A DNA stretch of 64,000 nt. Source: Ceratodon purpureus (taxonomy: Eukaryota > Streptophyta > Bryopsida > Pseudoditrichales > Ditrichaceae). Every line of letters begins with the position of its first letter. Positions within the stretch are counted from its first letter, which is position 1. The position numbers were made by a program, and so were the translations under genes. The stretch spans positions 15,727,118 through 15,791,117 of the forward strand of contig CM026431.1 in assembly GCA_014871385.1 (NCBI GenBank), in the 5' to 3' direction. Shown piece after piece: positions 10,278 through 21,800 of this stretch. The notes under the pieces are model-generated. The model was not told the origin of the DNA, did not search any database, and saw nothing but the letters and a program-made list of their open reading frames with translations.

Positions 10278-13200
10278 ATGGAGTCTCCGCGTTTTCTGTG
10301 CGACGGCCTTCCCACGGGCGACGTCATTGTAGGCGATATCCGCGAGGACATTCCTGAGTCTATGGTGTGTAGCTATTTTGGCAAGAAATCTTCGAAGTCT
10401 GGGTGGGACTACAGAGGACACACCTCCGTTCCAGAGCAGAGAGCGATCAAGGACCTCTACTTCCACGTTTATGACCAGCATGAGCCTCCAAATAGAGAGA
10501 TCACCCTTGCGTTTGCGAGGGGTTTGATTTCCATGTCTTTAGGTAATCAAGTGAACTGGGCTCAATTCTCTGCTGAGCGACGGAAGGTGAGGGAAGCTTT
10601 GAAGCTGAAAGCAGAGGCGAGGAAAGAGAAGAGACTAAGAGAGAGCGAGAATGCTGATGAGGAGGCTCCTACCGTGATAGGAAAGAGACGAATGTCTGCT
10701 GGCTGTCCGCAGTCAAGCTTCCCAGAGACATTGTGTTTGAGGCCCAAGTCGGAGGAGGCGCTGGAAGAAGCGGCCATGGCCAAGAAGTCCCAAAGCAGGG
10801 CGGGAAAGCATGGTGTGGCTCCAAGATGGGGGCCAGAGGAGGTAGACGGCTTAGCGAGGGTAATTTCAAGTACCAAGGTGAAGTTGCAGGAGGCTACGGT
10901 TTGCTTGGAGCAAGGTGGTGAGCAGCTTGTGTCCGTTGTGGACAGGCTGCGCAGGAGTTTGCTACTGCGTAGTGACCGCCAGGCAATGCTGAGTGAAAGC
11001 AAAGCCCACCTAACAAGCCTGGGTGAGCAGGAAAGAGAGTTGAGATGTAGCTTAGAGCTGAAAGAAGCAGTTCTTAGAGAGTTGGAGTTGCGAGGTGACC
11101 CCTGTAGTCGTGAGGAACACAAGCCGGTTGCTGCTGAGGTCTTGAGAGTGAACGCCGAGATTGAGTCTGTTGTGTTCAAGAGGGGCTTAGAGGAGAGTGC
11201 CATTCGCATGTACGTCACGGCCATTGCTGGGTGTGAGGATACTGTCGCTGAGATGGAAGCCAAGAAGTTCACGATGTCAGCGTCTCAAGCAGCCGTCGAG
11301 AGTAGGGTTTCAGGGTTGAAGTTGATCATATCGGCTATGGAGGAGCAGATGTGCCGCATGCGAAATGGTGATGGAGCAGCTTTCTTTCCTTTGCCAGTGG
11401 AGGGTTGCCCGGAGTCGCCTGTGGCTGTCACTCATAACTTGAATGCTTGCCCAGTATGTTCCTTGTGGTATACTTGTTATGATTACTCCACCCTTTCCTG
11501 TGGCCACACCTACCATCCATACTGTTTGTATGAGCATGCGTAGAGAGCCAGCACATGTGCAGTTGCTGTCTGTGGATTGCCATTTGGAGATCAGAGTTTG
11601 CATGCGATTGGGATACGACCTGCTCCAGCCACAGTTGTCTTGAAACCGAAAATTGAGAAACCGAGAAGTCAGTCAAGTAACGATCTCGAACTATCAGGTA
11701 CCGCATCTTGAGCATACAGCTTTATTTTCTCACTTCTTTACCTTTAGAAGGAGCTTGGTGTTTAAGCTACGGTCTTGATACCTGTTGAGTTTCCCGCATA
11801 AGTGCTTAGGGTTAATGGTTGGTCGTTTATTTTGAAAGCAAGGTGTCTTACGTTGTTCCTGTGATATAGCGAGAGAGTGGAGGTAGAAGGATTTTCAAAG
11901 GTCCTGGATCACTAATCCGGACTATCCTTTCCTCGGTCCGGGGAACATGGTTTAGGCTTGAGACAGGGCAGAGGTACACAACTTCGTTGTGACTGCCGGA
12001 TTGTGGAAGTGCAAGACTTCCACATCCCTTCCTGGTCCGTTGTTTAGTACGGGAGGAGTCCATAGTAATCCGGCCCATTCCTGATACAGGAAGAGACCAT
12101 TTCCTGTCGCATGGAGGGTGTGGCCAGAGTGTGTTCTAGAATCCTGGACCATTTCCGGACATTGAGTTTACTATCCTGCATTTCCCGGAATGTCATGTAC
12201 AATTCCGGGCCCGGACTCCCAGGAGAGTATGTTCCTGTGACGAAGGGAGTGGTTCCTGCGAGAGTACATGCCTGCCTCCTGTGCTGGATCCTTTCCTGCC
12301 ACGAAGTGGCCAATCCTGAACCGGAGAGGTAGAATCTGGTCCGGGGTATTAGACACATTCCGGTGTGTTAGACTTAGGGTTTAGCTTCTGTTTCTTAGTT
12401 TAGGGTGTATGTGCAAAGTTCTAATTTCTTTAATGGAACCAGTAACAGGATCCGGATGCGATCCCACATCCTCCTGGGAGAAGGAGGCGCCCATCCAGGC
12501 GTCCCAAGAATCGTCACAGAAACCCAAACCTGCGAAGTCAGTACCGATCAACAACACCAGGGAAGAGTTGCACACGGTTGAAGCAACCGCATCTGAAGAC
12601 CAGTCAAGAAAGAAATGCACCGTGTGTCGACAGAAGGAAGCGGCTGTCTACGTAAAGGTAATCATCTAAACTTTGCTAAGACAGAAGGTAGCTAATTTAG
12701 GGGTTACACATTGGTGGTCAATCCATGTTTTAAAACACATTGACTGTGATTTTTGCCATGTTCCTTCTATAAAATGGACACAATTGACGTGAATGTGCTT
12801 GTTTTCTTGGCAGCCATGCGGCCACGATGTCGTCTGCTTTGGATGCACGCAGAATTTACTCTATTGCAACATCTGTGATGTGAAAGTGGAGGGGTGGGGA
12901 GCAATAAAGAAAAGGAGCACCCTAAACCCTTTCCTTCCTGCCGGTAGGATTTCCCAGATTGCCCCCTCCGAAATTCCTGTAAGGAGTGCATCGCTGGGGT
13001 GCGAGGGTTTGAAGTCTTTAGTGGAGGATGCTTCGAAGGAGCAAGATACGGAGGCAGCTGATCAGGTGGAGTACAGCAGTAGTGACGGCGAGGAGGGCAC
13101 AAGGACATGGTGTTCTGATGATGTCTTCATGCAAGGGGGGGGGCGCGAACTCAGGAGGAAGGACTTGTAGCATTGACGGTGGAGCCTAGTGCGTTTTCTG

Positions 13201-13592
13201 TTGGAGAGGAGCACATTCTGACACAGGGTGAAGATCAAACGGAGGATGAAGAGGAGGTTCCTTACCATATTGAACAGCCTTCAATCAATAAGTCACTAAA
13301 GCGTTTCGCTGCAGTGTCGGACCTTTTGTCTCCCGAGCCTACGTCATCTGCAACAAAACGCCGGAATGTCCCAGCAGTTGCTGGCGCACCAAAGAAGGCC
13401 CTCCTGGATTGTGAAGAGTTTCCGAAGAAGAGAGCCGTGGGTCGCCCTGCAGGAAAAGCAGGTTCTCGGTTGAAGACAGGACCTCGAGCTTCTACATCAT
13501 CGAAGGATGTATCTACAGCCCGAAGTCATGCGATGCGGCATGGAGGAAGGAAGCGTGACCTGAAGGATCTCATGCCGGCTAAATTTAGGTAG
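10278..13592 (+). CDS. Coiled-coil protein with two RING-type zinc modules, damaged
   Basis: Proposed exons are 10278-11697, about 12428 (or 12449)-12657, and 12814-13592. Exon 1 encodes a charged, probably coiled-coil region (roughly residues 90-370), then a RING-like cluster: CPVC near residue 391 followed by LSCGHTYHPYC. A TAG at 11541 stops the frame inside this cluster, yet the same frame stays open to the splice donor at 11697 and supplies further Cys residues. Exons 2-3 encode a classic C3HC4 RING: CTVC, PCGHDVVC, FGC, CNIC, with the intron cutting between CTVC and PCGH. Exon 3 shifts frame at a run of nine G (13135-13143), after which coding resumes to 13592 in a Lys/Arg-rich tail. 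Exon phases agree across both introns, so this is probably one gene. RING proteins are usually ubiquitin ligases. With a nonsense codon and a frameshift it is a pseudogene, or the assembly has errors. Confidence 0.6.
11880..12360. repeat. CCGGA/CCTGG-rich imperfect repeat in the intron
   Basis: Short motifs of the form TCCGG, CCGGA, TCCTGG and TTCCTG recur about every 15-30 bases across this intron of the RING gene, for example near 11900, 11935, 12035, 12140, 12190, 12210, 12280, 12340 and 12358. They do not form a clean tandem array. Very similar sequence lies in the intron at 21590-22080 and in the minisatellite at 15106-15296. Confidence 0.55.
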
Positions 13593-14750
13593 GTATAGGT
13601 TCAATTTCCATGGATCTAGGGTAACTTGCATTTATGTGACCATTAGAGCTCTAGATCTTGCACTGAGAGACTAGTAAATTGTTGCTACTGAATGAGCAGA
13701 AATCACATTCCTAACTTGATGACGGCAGAGCATATGGGAACAGTGCGTTTTGAGAACCTTGTTTTTTCAGAATTCAGCGTCGGGTGTCTCTGTTTCTGTT
13801 ATTTGCCACTGGAGTGTGAATGAGTGTTATTCTTCTATAGTGGTTTGGAAATTGGTGTTGTTGGTGTTTTCTTGCACTGTGATCATGGGTTGTGAAGTTT
13901 TTAAGTTAGGTTGGGATCGCAGGTCTTAGTTTGGCGCTTGATGTGAACGTTCTGTAATTAATTGCCGTTTAGGTTGTCTTTGTGTATAGGAGATGGTCGG
14001 TTTGTTCATATGAAGTGAGCTCTGAGAGTTTTTGGTCGAGGGGGTTTTGTCGGAGGCGTACAGTTTCATTGATATCCCTTTGATTCCGTTTTCTAAGTGA
14101 TAGAAGAGAATGGGGTTGTGTATCAGATGTCGTCGTTCATGAATGCTATGTATCTTGTTCCAGTTGTGATATGACTGAGTCAATCTCCTGCAACTCTGTT
14201 TGCATGTTCTGTAACGACTGTTATTTCTACATTCTCACTTGATCCTCGGCTGAAAATATTCAGAATTAAACACAAGTATTCTAAGATTTGAAGTTTGTTA
14301 TTTTTATCACAAAACTGCTTCGGATAATTAATCACTAGACGCTCTAATTGCACATTACATGTAATTTTTGGGGGGTAAAGAGAACATATCTCAACATATT
14401 ATTTCTTGCTACTTCGAGAATTGGTGATGCAATGTCAAAAGATTTACAATCAAGGATTCACTTTCGAATGGGTCTTCTTGTACCTTAAAATTGGGTCTGC
14501 ACAAGAGTGCGTCTACTCTCAGACTTGGTGCTGGAATATCATGATGCCTCCTGGATCACATTATCCATTGTCTCAGTCTTAGCCCATGTAGTTCCTCACA
14601 ACACTTAGCTACCTTTACTTCGGTGCTTATTTAGTATTTTCCAACACCGATCGCCGAGGTAGCAGTGTAGAAACTAGCGACACATACACCAAGTCACGTG
14701 CCGCGAGAAAATTATTGCCTCACTCATATTCTTATGGATTTTCGCAGAAA
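13593..14750. other. No further gene seen downstream of the RING gene
   Basis: Probably the 3' UTR of the RING gene at the start, then spacer. No convincing exon, tRNA or transposon end was found. Confidence 0.45.
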
Positions 14751-14769
14751 AAAAATTCCAACCGTTCAA

Positions 14770-15010
14770 CTCGTCAAGCGGAAGCGTGGTGGGGTGGGGT
14801 GAGTGTAGGAGGGTGGTATGAGGCCCGGCACAAGCCCCCGGAGGGTGGCACGGCAGCCTCATACCCCAGCCTCCGATCACCAAGCCACCAAGGCTTTAAC
14901 TGGAAGAAAGGTTATGCGTTCTGCTATTTATATCGAACCTCTCTGTGAATGGCAAACGATATGGGATATGTCAGTTTCTGCTTTCCATTGGATCAACAAC
15001 CCCCGTATTA
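14770..15010. repeat. Dispersed repeat copy A (SINE-like)
   Basis: This stretch and 15470-15715 are direct repeats. Both contain a phrase reading 'ggcccggcacaagccccc', then 'cctccgatcaccaagccacc', then 'aaggctttaactggaagaa', a stretch leading to 'tatcgaacct', and 'ggcaaacgatatggg'. On the minus strand the second copy contains GGTTCGAGGC, which resembles an RNA polymerase III B box, so a tRNA-derived SINE is possible. The A box is not convincing. Two copies in one window indicate a family. Confidence 0.5.
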
Positions 15011-15105
15011 CTCTGACTTTGTCTCAAGTGGGTAGGAGCAACAGACGTGTAGGAGTTTCGCAAACTTCAGCAAATGAATCAAGCGTTTCTTGAAAACAGG
15101 ATAAT

Positions 15106-15296
15106 GAGTCCGGAACCCAGGAACCCGAGACCAGGAGGATGGAACATGTTAGAGTCCGGAACCCAGGAACCCGAGACCAGGAGCATGGAACATGTTAGAG
15201 TCCGGAACTAGGATCATGGACCAGGAACATGAAACATGTTAGAGTCCGGAACCAGGAACAAGAAACATCTTAGAGTCCAGAACCAGGAACATGTTA
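15106..15296. repeat. Minisatellite with shrinking units (46, 46, 44, 31, 24 bp)
   Basis: Units begin GAGTCCGGAAC (the last GAGTCCAGAAC) at 15106, 15152, 15198, 15242 and 15273, and end ACATGTTA or ACATCTTA. Later units are shorter through internal deletions of the 'cccaggaacccgagaccagg' part. Confidence 0.85.
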
Positions 15297-15455
15297 GAGC
15301 TAGTGTCAAGTAGAAGGAACAAGTTGCAAGGAAATAAAACAATTTCGCTAGAGCTAGTGTCGACTGGAAGAAACAAGTTGCAAGGAAATAAAAAAAATTC
15401 CAAAGAGCCAGTGTCGACTGCCAGGAACTGAGCTTCAAGGAATTAAAAAAAATTC
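15297..15455. repeat. 54-bp tandem repeat, three copies
   Basis: Units start GAGCTAGTGTC at 15297 and 15351 and GAGCCAGTGTC at 15405. Each contains a 'ggaacaagttgcaaggaa' type core and an A-rich tail. It follows directly on the 46-bp minisatellite and shares its unit start, so both probably grew from the same seed. Confidence 0.85.
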
Positions 15456-15469
15456 TCATCCTTCAACTG

Positions 15470-15715
15470 GGTGATCGGTAAGCGTGGTGGGGTGGGTGTC
15501 GGAGGGGGGGGTGCGAGGCCCGGCACAAGCCCCCAGAGGGTGCCACGGCAGCCTCGAACCCAAGCCTCCGATCACCAAGCCACCAAGGCTTTAACTGGAA
15601 GAAGTTCTCTCTGTTTTCCAATATATATCGAACTTCTCCCTGGTTGGCAAACGATATGGGGTATATATAATATGGCAAACACTGCTTTCCACTGGCTTCT
15701 CATATCTGTGCTCAC
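15470..15715. repeat. Dispersed repeat copy B (SINE-like)
   Basis: Direct-orientation partner of the repeat at 14770-15010, diverged by substitutions and small indels. See that entry for shared landmarks. The two copies bracket the minisatellites at 15106-15455. Confidence 0.5.
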
Positions 15716-16442
15716 CGAGAAGCCTTCGATTAAAAGTTAGTTCACTCGAGTCTTTGCCCATGCGAGCACTTTGTAGGCGTAGGAAAACATGTGGAGGATC
15801 ATCGAATTCATTGAATGTTATTGTTTCGGTGGAGAAACTGTGATAATATACTGCTTGTTATAGAACCAATGAAGTAAACACTACTAACAATCTGACACCC
15901 TTCAGATTGTCCTTGGCATCAGCAATCCTAAGACCACAGCATTTACAACACAAACCACAAACTACAATGTTGAATGCAGGGAGTCTTTCAAACACACGTT
16001 ATGAGGTATCGCAATTGCAAGAGCACCACTTAATAGGAACCAGAATGTTCCCTTCATTTCTGATGGCTGAACTACGAAAGAGATGCAACAGACTACAGAA
16101 AACGCAATCATTCACACATATCGAAGAACAAGTTTTGCCCAAGGACCAGCATTCACTGCCAAAGAGAACTCTTCACAAAAAACTTAGGTACATGGTGACT
16201 TCTGAACGATGTGCATTTGTACCTCATTAAACATAAGAAGTGAGTGCAGTTTCTCAAAACAAACCACGGCTACAGTTCAAAGCATTCACGCTGATCCTGA
16301 TAACTACGTTTACTGTTCCGAGAGGGAAAATAACATTCCAAACGCATATTGAAAACCCGAAACTTACCTGACCAGTACTAACAAGATTACGACATAGGAC
16401 TGAGGCCTATATATCAGCATAACCTGTAAAGAACCCGAGACA
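15716..16442. other. Spacer and probable 3' region of the B3 gene
   Basis: A 107-codon plus-strand frame (15907-16230) shows no domain and lies antisense to the likely 3' UTR of the minus-strand B3 gene. I do not call it. Confidence 0.4.
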
Positions 16443-17907
16443 TCACTCACTCCTGCGATCCACGTTGAACTCCTGCGTCCCCACTGCAGCGAATGTAAGG
16501 GTATCACCAACTTTGAAGTCGTTCATGGCCACAAAATCCGACCAGCCCTTACTGAGGTAGACAAATGTCTGCTTTGGGTTGACATAGACACAACTCTTCA
16601 CACGTACTGCCCTCGATGGCCCCGAAAGAGTGAAGTAGGTATCTTTGAAGTGGTCCGCACCGTATTCACGCCAGTAGGCTATTGGAAAGTCCTGTGAAAA
16701 AAACCCAGATTGTAATACCAGAGAATTAGCAGTTTCATTGAAGACCTTCTAATGAGGATTAAGGACCCAAAACAAATAATGAAAAAAACCTGAATGTAGC
16801 ACTGGGTAATGGGTAGACTAACCAGTCTTGACGCGTGTCCTTGCCGCACGTGACTTGCCTTCAGAGTCTTCTGGAAGACTGGGCCATGAGCCTTTCTTCG
16901 GTTTGACTGTTCTCCTCCCACGTCTTCAATTTTCCTCGGGCGATCAGGGTGGTATATAGTCACCGCTAAGGAAGTGGCGTCCACAAATTCAAATATCAGA
17001 AGACTCCCTTGCGCCACTTCTTGATCCTGGAGAAATGACGTCCAGCCATGGCCGACGCTCGAGGCAGTGCGGGCACCGCCACTGGCTTGAACAATGGAAA
17101 ACAGAATGGGCCACTCCTTCTGAGCATTGCTCGACATGACAAGGGTGCAATCAGGCTTTCGAGGCCACCCGGTCTTCTCCGTAAAAGCGGGAGGGATGTC
17201 CTGCATGAAATTTAAACAGGTTAGATTCTGTTACAACACACAGAGAACCTGAATGTAGCATTGGAAGGGAGCACGTACCAGGGTTCCACGGTGCGTCTTC
17301 GTCAACATCTTCAGGGTGAAATACAGGTCGCGTACGTCCTCGAGGTCATCCACGTTGCTTTCCTCTAAGTCTGGGCGTAAAGGCTTACTTCGGTCTGACT
17401 GTTCTCCCTCCACTACAAGCTCCCTCGGGCGATCAGGGTGGTACATAGACACCACTAAGCAAGAGGGGTCCACAAATTCGAAGACCAGAAGACTCCCTTG
17501 CGTCACTTTTTGATTCTCGAGAAACGACGTCCAGCCATGGCCAACGCTCGAGGCAGTGCGTGCTCTGCCAGTAGCTCGAACGATAGAGAATTCAAGGGGC
17601 CACTCCACCTGTGATCTGCCCACCGTGACGAGGGTGCAATTACGATTCCCAGGCCACCTATGCTTCTCCGCAAACGCGGGAGGGATGTCCTACATGAATT
17701 CCAAATACATTAAGAGTGAGTTAATGTGTAATGGAGTTTAAAGGAAAAACATGCATATGGATCCGCATGTGTCCATGCAACGTGGTAAACTGCATACGTA
17801 GCACGTACCAGGGTTCCAGGGTGCGTCTTGGATTGTATCTTCACCGTGAAATAGCGGGCGCCGACTTCCTCGAGCTCATCCACGACCCTTTTGTCTAAGG
17901 CGTCCAT
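16443..17907 (-). CDS. Protein with three B3 DNA-binding domains
   Basis: Four phase-0 exons: 17907-17809, 17689-17279, 17200-16823, 16691-16443; 378 residues, no lesions. B3 domains recognised by pattern: domain 1 at residues about 18-105 (YFTVKIQ... then DIPPAFAEK... GHGWTSF... GSLLVFEF...), domain 2 at about 153-245 (YFTLKML, DIPPAFTEK, GHGWTSF, GSLLIFEF), and a more diverged domain 3 at about 280-370 (DFPIAY, LSKGWSDFVAMNDF, VGDTLTF). Each intron cuts its B3 domain at the same place, just before the DIPPAF loop, so the gene grew by exon-unit duplication. B3 proteins bind DNA in the nucleus. The repeated, diverged arrangement is most like the REM branch, but I did not test this. The start at 17907 is the first ATG of the open first exon; an upstream exon is possible. 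Confidence 0.8.
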
Positions 17908-18893
17908 GACCCAAGATGAGCAGCGAGTAATAGTCGACTCTACCTACGCAATCAGGATGTGAAGATCGTCTTGAATTCTCTGGCAAGTGAGTGCGTGGCC
18001 TTCGCTGCCGGAGAAGTCCCGTTAGAGCAGGAACTGAGCTGCCCCATGCACAATAGCCTGAACCATGAATTAGTACGCAATGAAGTGAGTCGCCGGCAAG
18101 TAATTAATTCAGAAGTTTAATGAGCCCTAGCCTAACATGTCAAATCCGTAATGATTACCACTGTAAAAATCCAATAACATACAATGCAATCAATTGTACC
18201 TCAATTGTATGAGAAGGTCCGACAGCTGTGAAGGAAAAACAACTCTGAAGAGGTGAGAAGTTCATGTTCTTAAAAACACGGCCATTAGATCATTAGTGCG
18301 AAAATGCAGCTGCAACTTTGGTGAAACTATGGAAAACTTCAAAATGTAGGGAGACCTCAATTTCACATTTGAGGTGTTGAAATTGAGAGTGGACAGAAGA
18401 CCTGCGCCATGGATCCCCGTTACGTAATTAGTTAACTGGAAATTCATTAAACTCCGTAAATTCAAAACAATTAAGGAACCTTAAGTGAACCCATTCCAAT
18501 TCCCTGGTCCTACATTTCGAATGAGAACCCGTCCCCGAATTGACTCCATTCAACTGAACAGACCAGACATACAAACACTGACCTCTTCAGTTACGTGAGT
18601 TCTGAAGTGATAACCTTCAACAGTTAAAACATATCAAAGGATAAGAAAACAATTAGGTAGATTGGTTGAGGTAAGTACCGGAAAGGACTTGTGTAGACGT
18701 GTATTAAACCACCGGCATCTATTAGCACATGACGCACAACAAAATCAGTATATTAGGAACTCATTAGCATGTAAAGATTCATACTAAAATGGTCCAAAAG
18801 AATCACTCGTGATACTAAAGAAAATTAAACTGGTGCTGGAATTGACGTCATACTGGATACTCTGAAACATGAAAATAGTTACCTGTGTCAACG
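17908..18893. other. Spacer between B3 gene and transposase relic
   Basis: No credible coding exon. It would contain the promoter of the B3 gene (right to left) and the 3' end of the transposase gene. Short AT-rich stretches only. Confidence 0.45.
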
Positions 18894-21800
18894 CTACTCC
18901 GAATCCATGTCTTCGTCGGACTCAGCATCTGGATCCTCGTGATCTGTGTCAATGTCGTCTCCTTCAGAGTCATCCTGTTCCAAGTCCTCCACGGTGGCCC
19001 TTCTACGAAGTACAGCCTCAATCTTCGCCAAAGCTTCATCACTGATCTTGTACACTGAAGTTCCCCCCTTCTGCCTGTGTTTCTGGAGTCTCATAGTGAA
19101 CTGACTCGCAACCACCAAGTGCGACAGGATCCTTGTCGGCCCTGGTCCATCCAGCAGAACATAGGAGTTCTGTTTTTTACCCCGTTGGTGGTAATACAAA
19201 CCTTCAACTACTTCGTCCGAACGTTCTACAGTCCCACCCCATCCATCAGTAGTCTGGCCGTCTTCTACGACATACAACTTTCTCGTGCAGATCAGTACAA
19301 AAAAGTGAGCTCCTTGAGAGTGCGGATCCTCAGGGTCGGCCTTGATTGCGAAATGGTCTCCAATTTCTAACGACATGGCGAGGTCGTTGCAGTCTGGCTC
19401 CACCAGCCAGTCCTGCTCCAGATCTTCATCTTCCTGTACAGCATCAGTGGCCTGCGTTGGCTCCAGGGTGACTACTCTCCACGGTGAAACGTGGGCACTG
19501 CTACGGCATTCTCCTCCTGCGCCCCGAACGCACACTGAACAGAAGCAAGAGTAATTCCGAACCTGCAACAGAACATTGTTGGCAGCACCGACACTACGAA
19601 CAGAATGCATGGCTCTACTCCCATCAACAGTCTTGCACGACATGGACTGCTTCCTATTGACCTCAGTTTTTCCAATTAACACGAAGTGGCGTTCCACGAC
19701 CCTTTTAGCGCCAGCGTAGGCAGCATGAGGCCGATCCATGGCTGTCTTGAGGTAGTTGACTACATCCGCGGCGTCTTGCAACCTACGACTCCCAGGGCAA
19801 AGCTGCTCTTTCCGAATACACTGCTTCAAACACGCACCGGCACCGTCATGGGGGCCTTTCCCATGGCCGGTGCCCCAAAAGTGCCAATCTAATGAGCAGC
19901 CATTAGGCAGTTGCTCGCAAACTGTCAGCGACGGGTACCTGCATGGAAGGCTGTATTTCATAAATACATGCAGTGATATAAAGTCATCTTTCAGACATAG
20001 AACACGGAGAATAGCAAAGCTGCAAACAGCAAGGACTAAGCACCAAGAACGAAGCTCTGAACAGCAATCAAGAATAGAACACGAACCAAGCTTCATCACT
20101 AAACCATGACTGAACATCAATGACCATAAACGAAATACCAAGCCGGAAACAGCAATGACTAAACATGAAGAACAGAGCCTAAAAATAAACCATTACTAAG
20201 CAGCACAAACTAAATACAGACCCATTACTAGCCATGACTAAGAACAACATGAAGAAACAGCAATGAACTGAGCTTAAAATTGAACAAGCGAAGGGATTAC
20301 TTGGTCCTTCCAATCCATACTTAAATTGAACACTGATAAAACTGAACAGTAATTTAAATCTAAGCCTGCCGATAAACAATCCACCGTCGAAGCTAAAGGA
20401 AAACAGTCCAATCAGTAAGCACGAAAGGAAAACAGCCATGCAAACTGTAGCAAACAGTAGCTTCGGAACAAAAGAAATTCAGCATTCGATGAACCGGAGT
20501 AAGAGTCATACCTGGCCACAAAAAACCATGCCGTTGACCCCTTGAACTGGGCTGCACAGCCGTCGCTCCAGATGACATGCCTCGAAGGTGTCATCCCTGT
20601 TGCTAACAATCCTCTCCAGTGCAACATTAAACAATGTTGGACAAATAAAGAGTCATGTTTCCTATCATCTGAGACGTAGTAATAGTACGTGGTATTCAAC
20701 CGCCTAGATTTAGGGTCATCTAAATTGAAAGACGGATTTACACTGTACATTATATGAACCAGAATAGTGATCTGAAAATTAAACCAGTGCTCCGATTGAA
20801 TTTCGTTTTGAGCTTTGAAAGAGTAATTTTCTGCATAGTCTATAAGCGACATCACCTCCCCCTCCTGTAGTGTCTCCAGGCACCTCTTGAACTCTGTATC
20901 TTGCCATCTGGCTGTGTGCTGATGGAGAACAAATACGGGCATCTTCAATGCAGCATAGTCCAGAAATTCTCTGGCCCTAGTATGCTTATACTCCAAGCGT
21001 ACGACCCTCTTCGGATCACCCTCCTTGTTCGCACCGGCACTGACTAGCTTGAACCTCCTCCACTCCAACTGAGTTTGATTATCTGCATCGAACTCATTGT
21101 CACACAGGGGAATCAAGTGAAAACCGCATGTGGAACACTCTCCTCTTACACAGTTGAGATTGTGCCAGTCACTTCCCTCGGGCCGTGGGCATAAGCTCTG
21201 CTCCCACAACTCGCTTGTCCTCTTGTAGACGTGCTGCCTCACCTGGCATGCAACAACTCCTGTGGCCTCACCGTCTCCACCTATGTTACAGCACACAGAT
21301 TCGCAACCGCAAGTGCACGTTGCTTCTCCTCCCTGGAAATGAAACTTCGCAGATCTCATGTTATTGAACCCGACGACAATTTCTTGCATCTCCATGTGGT
21401 ACCGACAGCAGCAACTGTTAAAATCCTTGAGGCGCCTCACAAAAAATGGACGCAGTCTCCGGAATGAAATGAAGGAAACTTTGACTTGATCATGCGTTGC
21501 CTTGAAGCTGCTGTAGAAATCAAGCTGAATATACACAGAACAGAATCAGTTACGTATTATGAAGCCTACAACATGCATCAGGTTGTCCTAAACCTATGAT
21601 CCGGAAAGGACCCAAGCCATTCAGGACCGTAGACCTATACACTCAGGAACCACCTCTTCCGGAGCAGGAAAGCAACCAGACATGTCCGGAGAACCGTACA
21701 GACAACAGGAAAAGGACATGGATACAGGAACCAGAGACTTCTGTAAGGGATGAAGACTACTTCTTCAATCACCGTCCTTTCCTGAGCAGGAACCTCTCCA

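Noticed and set aside
10562-11272. 236-codon minus-strand frame
   Set aside because: It lies antisense to the charged coiled-coil exon of the RING gene; its Ser/Leu-rich composition is the usual mirror of Glu/Lys/Ala-rich coding sequence.
15907-16230. 107-codon plus-strand frame
   Set aside because: It is antisense to the likely 3' UTR of the B3 gene and has no recognisable content.
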